Positions 1 to 6,164 of a DNA stretch of 64,000 nucleotides are shown piece after piece (the stretch's first letter is position 1; every line of letters begins with the position of its first letter). Origin of the DNA: CALJFL01 sp039964455 (GTDB lineage: Bacteria > Pseudomonadota > Gammaproteobacteria > Pseudomonadales > Halieaceae); the NCBI GenBank assembly GCA_039964455.1, contig JBDVXK010000012.1, forward strand, positions 310,001-374,000. The letters are read 5' to 3'. The translations under genes and the position numbers were made by a program. The notes beneath the pieces were generated by a model. The model did no database searches, had not been told where the DNA came from, and saw nothing but the letters and a program-made list of their open reading frames with translations.

Positions 1-2
1 CG

Positions 3-107
3 AAGCTATTTGAGCACTGGATCAGTCTACCGAAAAAGTTTCCCACCCAACGCAGCGATCACTGGGCCTTCACACGCCACGTCCGGGCAAAAAAGCCACG
101 GTGCTAG
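3..107 (+). CDS. possible C-terminal end of an unidentified gene (partial)
   Basis: An open frame enters from the left edge and stops at a TAG at 105-107, giving 34 residues that end in a basic tail (RAKKPRC). The composition is protein-like, with aromatic and basic residues, but nothing identifies a family. If real, it is a plus-strand gene converging on folD 20 bp away. A chance open frame of this length is quite possible. Confidence 0.22.
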   Translation, partial: KLFEHWISLPKKFPTQRSDHWAFTRHVRAKKPRC

Positions 108-126
108 CGGCATGTAGCCACCGCAA

Positions 127-975
127 TCAGCTTGAGAGTGTCTTCTCCCCTGCCATGACAGACTGCAAAATGAGTGTGTTAATTGTCATCGGACCCACAC
201 CTCCAGGGACAGGCGTCAGGGCTGCCGCCCTGTCGGTAAGTGGACCTAGCTCAATGTCACCAATGCCACCGGGATGATAACCGGCATCCACTACCACCGC
301 CCCGTCCTTGATCCAGTCAGCCCGAATAAATTCAGGTTTTCCCACGGCGCCGACCACTATATCCGCCAGCCCCACGATTGCGGGAAGGTCTTTGGTACGG
401 GAGTGACAAATAGTGACCGTGGCATTGGCATTAAGCAGCATCATTGCCATGGGCTTGCCAAGAATGGGGCTGCGGCCAACAACCACCGCATGCTTACCGG
501 CGAGCTCTATATCATTGGCCTCGAGCAGCCTCATAATTCCCTGGGGTGTCGCCGAGCCATAGGCTTCCTCGCCCATCGCCATACGACCGAAACCGAGGCA
601 GGTGACGCCATCTACATCCTTTTCCAGCGCTATCGCATCAAAGCAGGCGCGCTCATCAATCTGCGAGGGAACAGGATGCTGCAACAATATTCCGTGGCAA
701 TTAGGATCAGCATTCAACTCGCCAATTTTTGCCAGCAGTTCCTCTGTCGTGGTGTCCTGACCCAATTCAACCGTAATCGAATCCATACCCACACGTTTAC
801 AGGCGTTTTGCTTCATTTTCACGTAAGTGGCGGAAGCAGGGTCAGCCCCCACCAGTATGGTCGCCAAGCTGGGCGACTGTCCGCCACTTTGTGTCTTAAG
901 CGCCTCTACTCGCTCCGCCAGTTCACTCTCGGATGCCTGCGCCAAAGTTTTACCGTCAAGAATTGCTGCTGCCAT
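127..975 (-). CDS. folD: bifunctional methylenetetrahydrofolate dehydrogenase / methenyltetrahydrofolate cyclohydrolase
   Basis: Cytosolic enzyme of one-carbon metabolism that interconverts 5,10-methylene-THF, 5,10-methenyl-THF and 10-formyl-THF using NADP. The 282-residue length is normal for FolD. Visible motifs are the catalytic Tyr51 and Lys55 in YVKMKQNAC, the substrate-binding GILLQHPVP stretch, the Rossmann segment VVVGRSPILGKPMA, and the C-terminal TPVPGGVGPMTI. The ATG start begins MAAAILDGKTLA, which matches the usual N-terminus. The gene is transcribed alone and is divergent from the metallo-hydrolase at 1176. Identification is firm. Confidence 0.98.
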   Translation of the reverse strand: MAAAILDGKTLAQASESELAERVEALKTQSGGQSPSLATILVGADPASATYVKMKQNACKRVGMDSITVELGQDTTTEELLAKIGELNADPNCHGILLQHPVPSQIDERACFDAIALEKDVDGVTCLGFGRMAMGEEAYGSATPQGIMRLLEANDIELAGKHAVVVGRSPILGKPMAMMLLNANATVTICHSRTKDLPAIVGLADIVVGAVGKPEFIRADWIKDGAVVVDAGYHPGGIGDIELGPLTDRAAALTPVPGGVGPMTINTLILQSVMAGEKTLSS

Positions 976-1030
976 GATGTGTCAAACACCTCGAAAAATT
1001 CGTCACCAGATTACTTGCAGAGGTGGCCGG

Positions 1031-1042
1031 CACCTATAGGTG
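1031..1042. promoter_or_regulatory. perfect 12-bp palindrome in the folD / metallo-hydrolase divergent region
   Basis: CACCTATAGGTG is a perfect dyad lying 56 bp upstream of the folD start and 134 bp upstream of the divergent metallo-hydrolase start. Its size and place suit an operator for a dimeric regulator, but no regulator is encoded next to it. A palindrome this short can occur by chance. Confidence 0.25.
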
Positions 1043-1175
1043 TCACGCCGTTCAACTGCGGGGCCGTCATTTTCCCACACTTTCGCTGAAGAGTTATCTT
1101 TTAATCCATATGCATTATGATAATCGCCGCCCTAGTAAAACTAGTCCAACCAGAGACTATGACAGAGGATTGCCC

Positions 1176-2447
1176 ATGAGAGTCCCACTCTATGAATCCC
1201 GCCCGGTAGGCCCTCACTCCGCCCGCTTTGGCGGCGAGCGCATCAACGACTTTATCGTCATGTCCGAGGGAACCTCCAACAGCTACCTCATCGAAACCGC
1301 GGAGGGAAACATCCTCGTCAACACGGGTATGGGCTACGAGGCACCGGTGCACGCTGCAAACTATGAGGAGCTTGCATCTGGTGATATTCGCTATGTCATC
1401 AGCACGCAGGGACACGTGGATCACGTTGGTGGCGTGCAGTACTTCCGCGATCACAATCCGGGCTTACAGTACATTGCCCAGGCAGACAACAAGGAGCACC
1501 AGACTTATGACGCTCGTCTGCAGGCATTTCGCTCACAGCGCTCTGCCTTTCGCTTTCTGGACGCCTTCCAGCAGGACTTCAAGTACTACGCAGAGCAGGG
1601 TTATACCGACATCAACGCGCAGGATACGCCGGTTCCGGATATCACCTTCAAACAGCGCCACCAACTGACGCTGGGCGGACTGGATGTGGAATTGATTGCC
1701 GTGCCAGGAGCGGAAACCAATGATTCATTAATCGTCTGGCTACCGCAACAGCGGATTTGCCTGACGGGTAATCTGTTCGGTTGCCCTTTTGGCCATTTTC
1801 CCAATCTGGTAACCATTCGAGGGGACCGCTACCGCGATGCCTTAACCTGCGCTGCAGCCGCACAGACCGTTCTCGACCTCAACTGCGACACTATCCTCTA
1901 CGGCCATCACGCGCCGATAGTCGGTGCCGAACTCATTCGAACTGAAGTCACCGCCATTCGAGACGCCATTCTCTACGTACATGACGCCACCGTGAAGGGC
2001 ATGAATGATGGCAGGGACCTTTTCGAACTGATGCAAACCATCACCCTGCCACCCGAGTGCGAGGTAGGCCAGGGCTATGGCAAGGTGTCCTGGAGTGTTC
2101 GCGCGATTTGGGAAAACTACGCCGGGTGGTTCAAGCATCGCGCAACTACCGAGTTGTATAGCGTCCCCCAACAAGCGGTTTACGCCGACCTGGTGGAGCT
2201 GGCGGGCAGTGACGCCCTCGTTGCCCGGGCACAAGCAAGGCTAAATGAGGGTAGACGGGAAGAGGCATTGCATCTGGTGGATATTGTACTGGACCAGGCA
2301 CCCGACCACAGCGAGGCAATCGCTGTTGCTATCGACGCTCACCGATCGTTGCTATCGGAGTCGACGAATTTCTGGCTCACCGGTTGGCTGGAGAACCAGA
2401 TCAAGCTGCTGCAAGGTGGCAACACTGCCGCACTGTCGTTTAAGTAA
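1176..2447 (+). CDS. alkylsulfatase-type metallo-beta-lactamase-fold hydrolase
   Basis: A 423-residue protein of the alkyl sulfatase (BDS1/SdsA1-like) branch of the metallo-beta-lactamase fold. The N-terminal MBL domain (about 20-260) carries TQGHVDHVGG at 77-86 and YGHHAPIVG. It is followed by an alkylsulfatase dimerisation-type domain (GYGKVSWSVRAIWENYAGWF) and a shorter C-terminal helical part. The first metal-ligand His of the usual THxHxDH motif is Gln78 here. The ATG at 1176 was chosen because AGAGGA sits 6 bases upstream and the reading starts on fold; an open frame upstream is not needed. There is no clear signal peptide, so it is probably cytosolic. The substrate may be a sulfate ester or another ester and cannot be told from sequence. 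Confidence 0.8.
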   Translation: MRVPLYESRPVGPHSARFGGERINDFIVMSEGTSNSYLIETAEGNILVNTGMGYEAPVHAANYEELASGDIRYVISTQGHVDHVGGVQYFRDHNPGLQYIAQADNKEHQTYDARLQAFRSQRSAFRFLDAFQQDFKYYAEQGYTDINAQDTPVPDITFKQRHQLTLGGLDVELIAVPGAETNDSLIVWLPQQRICLTGNLFGCPFGHFPNLVTIRGDRYRDALTCAAAAQTVLDLNCDTILYGHHAPIVGAELIRTEVTAIRDAILYVHDATVKGMNDGRDLFELMQTITLPPECEVGQGYGKVSWSVRAIWENYAGWFKHRATTELYSVPQQAVYADLVELAGSDALVARAQARLNEGRREEALHLVDIVLDQAPDHSEAIAVAIDAHRSLLSESTNFWLTGWLENQIKLLQGGNTAALSFK

Positions 2448-2460
2448 CGCTGACTTATCC

Positions 2461-3324
2461 CTATTCTGCCAGCGCCCGGTATTTTTCCAGCGCCGGTTCC
2501 AGTGAATCGAAGCCTTTGTAATGAGCGAGGGCCGCGGGCGTCGCATCAATAGCATCAAACATGGCAGCCAGCGCTCCCGGCGTTTCCAGCAATGACACCA
2601 GTGGGTGCAAGTAAACGCGAATGGTGAACGCTATCGCGCCGGTCTCTGGCAACCTCACCAGCGATTGTCGCTCGCTGCGGTAGTAAAGCTCTGTTTGTGC
2701 GTCTGCAGGCCGCTCTTCGTCGGGAAACTGGGCCAGCCCGTACCAGGATTGCAATGACCAGTTGAAGCGGTACACGGGGCGCGACGGTTTAAGGTGGTCA
2801 AAAAATCGATCGATGCTAGGCGTCAAGGTCTTATGAAATTCAGGTATGGGGTCGTGGATTTGCCGCATGGGGCGGCCAAACTTTTCGTCCAGCCGCCAGT
2901 GGCTCGGGCTACAGAGGCTCGCCGCTGTCAGGCAATACTCGCCAGCAAACTCTTCCATCAATACCAGATCGTCGGCCACCCAAAGAGACGCGTCCCAAAG
3001 TGCTTCATCGTCACCGGCAGAGGAGATATCCGCAAACGAACAAGCCAGTCCCATTTCTTGCTCAATGTATCCGGATCCATCCTTGCCCAAAAGATGTGCG
3101 CGCAGCAGCTGCGCTAATTCAGCTTGCGCGGGAAGAGATGACTCCAGAAATCGATAAACCCTGTCTCCGTACAGCTCCCGCATATTGCGCTTGTGCTCCA
3201 GGTAGGCGGGTAGCGCATCGTCCGTCTCTATCCAGCTATCATGCTGCATGGGGCGCAGGCCCATATGCAGAACCTCGGGATACTGCAGGTGAGGCAGGTA
3301 ACGCGGAAGATTATTTTTAAACAT
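2461..3324 (-). CDS. DUF3445 / haem-dependent oxidative N-demethylase-like protein
   Basis: A 287-residue protein starting MFKNNLPRYLPHL. It shows the DUF3445 hallmarks: HMGLRPM near residue 20, a WIETDD segment, VYRFNWSLQSW, and RLPETGAIAFTIRVY before the C-terminus. Members of this family include subunits of haem-dependent dimethylamine/N-demethylating oxidoreductases. The partner subunits are not seen here. It lies 25 bp downstream of the cytochrome gene in the same direction, so it is probably cotranscribed with the sulfite dehydrogenase pair. An upstream in-frame start would add 35 residues of unlikely sequence and was not used. The family call is fairly firm; the substrate is unknown. 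Confidence 0.72.
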   Translation of the reverse strand: MFKNNLPRYLPHLQYPEVLHMGLRPMQHDSWIETDDALPAYLEHKRNMRELYGDRVYRFLESSLPAQAELAQLLRAHLLGKDGSGYIEQEMGLACSFADISSAGDDEALWDASLWVADDLVLMEEFAGEYCLTAASLCSPSHWRLDEKFGRPMRQIHDPIPEFHKTLTPSIDRFFDHLKPSRPVYRFNWSLQSWYGLAQFPDEERPADAQTELYYRSERQSLVRLPETGAIAFTIRVYLHPLVSLLETPGALAAMFDAIDATPAALAHYKGFDSLEPALEKYRALAE

Positions 3325-3349
3325 TACTGGCTGACTTATACGCTTACGA

Positions 3350-3688
3350 CTAACTGCCAATGGGAGGTAACAAATTTTCTGCCAAGGGCGCCCGCCGGCC
3401 TTGGCTCTGCGGGCCGTAATATTGGGCAAGGTAATCGAGTACCAAACCCTCCTGCTCTCCCAATGGCCACAGTCCCTGTGTTTCCTGCATCCAGCGAATC
3501 ATATTCTCCCAGCCCGCCCTACTCGCCCGACTCTGGGTTACCAGCGACGCCGAGTGGCAAACCGTACACTGAACACTGACCACGTCGAAACCTGGTGCGA
3601 TAACCAAACCGGTCTTGTTATCAAACTCTGCGGCGCTGGCTGCAATTGTCGAGGCCAGCAAAACTATGGCAACACAGATGCGCATCAC
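3350..3688 (-). CDS. small periplasmic c-type cytochrome, sulfite dehydrogenase subunit (SorB-like)
   Basis: A 112-residue protein with a Sec signal peptide (MMRICVAIVLLASTIAASAA) and one haem c site, CTVCH (Cys41, Cys44, His45). Met64 or Met68 is a candidate axial ligand. The start codon overlaps the end of the molybdoenzyme gene by 4 bases (ATGA), so the two are translationally coupled. The likely role is to take electrons from sulfite oxidation in the periplasm, as SorB does for SorA. The assignment rests on the haem motif, the size and the coupling. Confidence 0.8.
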   Translation of the reverse strand: MMRICVAIVLLASTIAASAAEFDNKTGLVIAPGFDVVSVQCTVCHSASLVTQSRASRAGWENMIRWMQETQGLWPLGEQEGLVLDYLAQYYGPQSQGRRAPLAENLLPPIGS

Positions 3689-4992
3689 ACCACCTTGACC
3701 GCAATCCGATGACAGGCATTATTCAGATAGCCTCTGGGGTTCCAGCCAGGCACCACCATAGGTTGAGACGTTCCAGTGACATCTGTGGCACGTGCCCAAA
3801 CCTCGTAATAACCAGTCTGAGGAAATCTCAGCTCCGCCGAAAATTCTTGCCACGCCAGGCGGTTTGCCGCCGGTTTCAACTGCGCGGTCTGCCAGGATTG
3901 CCCAAAGTCTATGGAGACATCCATCGCCGCCACCGACAGATCACCGGCCCAGGCCTTACCGCGGACTTTGAATACATCCTTAAGCGTATGCAACACACCT
4001 GAGCGCGGATAAGTCAGCAGCGACTTAACCGGCATGGACTCAATGATGCACATCTCTTCTTCGGCCACTTCAGCACCGGGCACCACTGGCTCACAGGGAA
4101 CGCGATAAGAGTAACCACCCATCTTGGGACCATCATGCACCCGGTTGCGTACACTGATTCTTTGCAGCCACTTGCCCGAAGTTGAGGCTGGCCAACCACC
4201 CACGACCAATCGCAATGGATAACCATGCAGCAGTGGGATGTCTTCGCCGTTCATCTGCCATGCGATGAGCGTCTCATCTTCCATTGCCTTGGCAATAGGC
4301 ACTCCACGACTGATCGGCACTTTGTCCGGGTTGCCAGAGATATGGGTGTCTGCACCGTAATAACCAATATAAACAGCATCGTCCTTGACGCCAGCCTCTT
4401 TCAGTAAGTCTCGCAACCGCACCCCCGTCCACCTTGGACAGCCAACTGCACCCGTGGTCCATTGATTGCCACGCGCTGGTGGATCAAATTCCTTACGACC
4501 GTTGCCGCCGCATTCTAGCGTCAACTGGTAACTGTGAGTCTGGAACCGCTGCTGTAGTTCAAGCAACGAAAAGGAGACACTATTTTCAATGGACTCTCCA
4601 TCAATCGCCAGCGTCCAGCTAGAGGGGTCAGGTGCTGCAGGCGGCACACCGTTATTGCGCACAAAAAACCGATCGGCCGGGGTGATCGCATCATCGAGTA
4701 AATGCGCGGGAGTTTCGGCATTTATCGGCCGGTCATTGAGCACCAGCAAGCCGGGGTGCTTGCCGGGAATTTCAAATGCCGCTGTTTCCTCCGCCAATGC
4801 CGCCGGAATCAACCCCCCAGGCATAAAGCGACTGAAAACGACTTCGGCCCCGAGGATTGATGACATTGTTGCCAGGCCCGAGAGAAAGCCGCGACGGCTA
4901 AGGGGATCACTACGACGCCCGAACAGCAAACGGTCTGCCTCCAGTGCATCACTGGCATACAAGGCGCGAATACCTTTGCGAGTCTGTTTCAC
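3685..4992 (-). CDS. molybdopterin-dependent sulfite dehydrogenase (SorA/SoxC-like), Tat-exported
   Basis: A 435-residue member of the sulfite oxidase family. A Tat signal (SRRGFLSG, residues 32-39) follows an unusually long basic n-region. The molybdenum-binding domain contains ECGGNGR with the Mo-ligand Cys161, then GAVGCPRWTGV and YYGADTH. The C-terminal part (about 310-435) fits the Ig-like dimerisation domain of sulfite oxidases and keeps KGKAWAGD-type features. The start is GTG with GAGGT about 8 bases upstream. It is first in an operon with the SorB-like cytochrome. The expected reaction is periplasmic sulfite to sulfate; SoxC-like activity is possible, but no other sox genes are present in the window. 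Confidence 0.88.
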   Translation of the reverse strand: MKQTRKGIRALYASDALEADRLLFGRRSDPLSRRGFLSGLATMSSILGAEVVFSRFMPGGLIPAALAEETAAFEIPGKHPGLLVLNDRPINAETPAHLLDDAITPADRFFVRNNGVPPAAPDPSSWTLAIDGESIENSVSFSLLELQQRFQTHSYQLTLECGGNGRKEFDPPARGNQWTTGAVGCPRWTGVRLRDLLKEAGVKDDAVYIGYYGADTHISGNPDKVPISRGVPIAKAMEDETLIAWQMNGEDIPLLHGYPLRLVVGGWPASTSGKWLQRISVRNRVHDGPKMGGYSYRVPCEPVVPGAEVAEEEMCIIESMPVKSLLTYPRSGVLHTLKDVFKVRGKAWAGDLSVAAMDVSIDFGQSWQTAQLKPAANRLAWQEFSAELRFPQTGYYEVWARATDVTGTSQPMVVPGWNPRGYLNNACHRIAVKVV

Positions 4993-5106
4993 GTTGTGCT
5001 ACCTCGAGTAAGTGGCGTCCAGCGCCGATAGCTTACGGTATACGCGGTAGTCTCACCACAGTGCCGTAAAAGGAGAAATATCCGATGTGACGGTATCTTT
5101 CGGGAC

Positions 5107-5137
5107 AAAAAAAAGGCCACCCGATGGGTGGCCTTTT
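5107..5137 (-). terminator. intrinsic terminator after the tRNA-Pro repeats
   Basis: An 8-bp GC-rich stem (GGCCACCC/GGGTGGCC) with a 3-base loop. On the minus strand it is followed by eight T. It lies just after the last copy of the tRNA-Pro 3' end, so the tRNA and both repeat units are probably transcribed as one RNA that ends here. Confidence 0.85.
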
Positions 5138-5143
5138 GTTATT

Positions 5144-5250
5144 TGGTCGGGACGGCAGGATTTGGACGGGGCGGCCTTCCGCATGCGACCGGGTCGCAGG
5201 TTCAGGTGCCGTGGCCGAACGAAAGCAACAGTGTTGCCTTATGATTAAAT
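5144..5250 (-). repeat. tRNA-Pro-linked tandem repeat, unit A (distal)
   Basis: A 107-base unit. At its low-coordinate end it repeats the last 21 bases of the tRNA-Pro gene including CCA (one G/A change follows), then has about 65 bases shared with unit B with only about five differences. Within it are the 15-base palindrome TGCGACCGGGTCGCA (5184-5198), an inverted copy of 13 bases of the tRNA T-arm region (GGTCGCAGGTTCA, 5192-5204), and a hairpin AAAGCAAC/GTTGCCTT (5222-5240). The layout is like the rtT repeats of the E. coli tyrT operon. Confidence 0.9.
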
Positions 5251-5360
5251 TGGTCGGGACGGCAGGATTTGAACGGGGCGGCCTTCCGTATGCGACCGGG
5301 TCGCAGGTTCAGGTGTCTTGGCCGAACGAAAGCACCAGAGTAAGTGCCTTTTTAATAAAT
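5251..5360 (-). repeat. tRNA-Pro-linked tandem repeat, unit B (adjacent to the tRNA)
   Basis: A 110-base unit directly after the tRNA-Pro gene in transcription order. It ends with an exact copy of the last 24 bases of the tRNA gene. It has the same palindrome (5291-5305), the same inverted T-arm segment (5299-5311) and a hairpin at the same place as unit A, but with a different stem and loop (AAAGCAC/GTGCCTT, 5329-5350). The pairing is kept although the sequence differs. Confidence 0.9.
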
Positions 5361-5437
5361 TGGTCGGGACGGCAGGATTTGAACCTGCGACCACCACACC
5401 CCCAGTGTGGTGCGCTACCAGGCTGCGCTACGCCCCG
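5361..5437 (-). tRNA. tRNA-Pro, anticodon GGG
   Basis: A 77-base gene on the minus strand that reads CGGGGCGTAGCGCAGCCTGG at its 5' end and finishes with an encoded CCA. The anticodon stem is CCACA/TGTGG with loop CTGGGGG, so the anticodon is GGG after T33. The T-arm GGTTCAAATCC is intact and the acceptor stem CGGGGCG/CGTCCCG pairs (one wobble). Its place just downstream of ihfA-merR matches the Pseudomonas arrangement. Confidence 0.96.
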
Positions 5438-5476
5438 AGAATCACCGCGAGTTTAGGCTCCCTCGGCGAGGGCGGC

Positions 5477-5505
5477 ATTATACTCAATACGCTTGCCTAT
5501 ACAAA
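5477..5505 (-). promoter_or_regulatory. sigma-70 promoter of tRNA-Pro
   Basis: On the minus strand a TTTGTA -35 (5500-5505) is followed after 17 bases by a perfect TATAAT -10 (5477-5482) and a GC-rich discriminator (GCCGCCC), typical of stringently controlled stable-RNA promoters. It would start about 30 bases upstream of the mature tRNA. Confidence 0.75.
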
Positions 5506-5507
5506 GG

Positions 5508-5870
5508 CTATTTGGCGGGGGAAAGCACCTTCAGAACGTCTTCCAGTTCCTTGATCGTCTCCTGAATCACGGCTTGTGCTTCAACCGTAGAGGGCGTGTC
5601 ATCCTCATCGGTCATGCGCTGGCGCGCGCCACCTATGGTGTAGCCCTGATCGTAAAGCAGTGAGCGGATTTGCCGGATGGTGAGAACGTCTTCACGCTGG
5701 TAATAGCGGCGATTGCCGCGGCGCTTAACCGGCTTCAGTTGCGGAAATTCTTGTTCCCAGTAGCGCAGTACGTGTGGCTTGACTGCGCACAGCTCGCTTA
5801 CCTCACCGATTGTGAAGTAACGCTTGCCCGGTATAACGGGGAGTTCATTGTTGTGGCTCGGTTCCAACAT
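5508..5870 (-). CDS. MerR-family transcriptional regulator
   Basis: A 120-residue protein with an N-terminal MerR winged helix (about 17-85): YFTIGEVSELCAVKPHVLRY, then WEQEF and RRYYQREDV. A short C-terminal helix would dimerise. It has no cysteine cluster for metal sensing. The start overlaps the end of ihfA by 26 bases, and it is the last gene of the thrS-to-ihfA operon, where an equivalent MerR protein is conserved in Pseudomonas and relatives. Its target is unknown. Confidence 0.9.
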   Translation of the reverse strand: MLEPSHNNELPVIPGKRYFTIGEVSELCAVKPHVLRYWEQEFPQLKPVKRRGNRRYYQREDVLTIRQIRSLLYDQGYTIGGARQRMTDEDDTPSTVEAQAVIQETIKELEDVLKVLSPAK

Positions 5871-6153
5871 ATTCTTCTACTCGTGCCTTCAGCTTTTGAC
5901 CAGGCCGGAAGGTCACCACGCGACGGGCGGAGATCGGTATCTCCTCCCCTGTCTTGGGGTTTCTTCCGGGGCGCTGACTTTTGTCGCGCAGGTCGAAGTT
6001 ACCAAATCCCGATAGTTTGACCTGCTCATTACCCTCGAGGCTGGCTCGAATCTCTTCGAAGAACAGCTCGACAATCTCCTTGGCTTCCCGTTTGTTGAGA
6101 CCCAGCTCTTCAAACAGGCGTTCTGCCATCTCTGATTTGGTGAGGGCGGTCAT
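5845..6153 (-). CDS. ihfA: integration host factor, alpha subunit
   Basis: A 102-residue HU/IHF-family DNA-bending protein beginning MTALTKSEMAERLFEELGLN. The family signature FGNFDLRDKSQRPGRNPKTG is at about 48-67, with the DNA-intercalating proline in RPGRNP. It pairs with the ihfB product at 46960 to form IHF. It follows pheT by 11 bp, the conserved pheST-ihfA order. Confidence 0.97.
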   Translation of the reverse strand: MTALTKSEMAERLFEELGLNKREAKEIVELFFEEIRASLEGNEQVKLSGFGNFDLRDKSQRPGRNPKTGEEIPISARRVVTFRPGQKLKARVEEYVGTEPQQ

Positions 6154-6164
6154 GTTTCCGGTAC

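Noticed and set aside
274..1089. Long plus-strand open frame opposite folD
   Set aside because: It is the reverse of a clear folD gene, with no family resemblance or ribosome site.
5144..5360. CRISPR array
   Set aside because: Only two long units, which contain the tRNA end and lie directly end to end without spacers of CRISPR size; no cas genes.
5124..5456. Open frame across the tRNA-Pro repeats
   Set aside because: The translation is repeated because the DNA repeats are read; residues such as GTAGFE are the usual read-through of tRNA genes.
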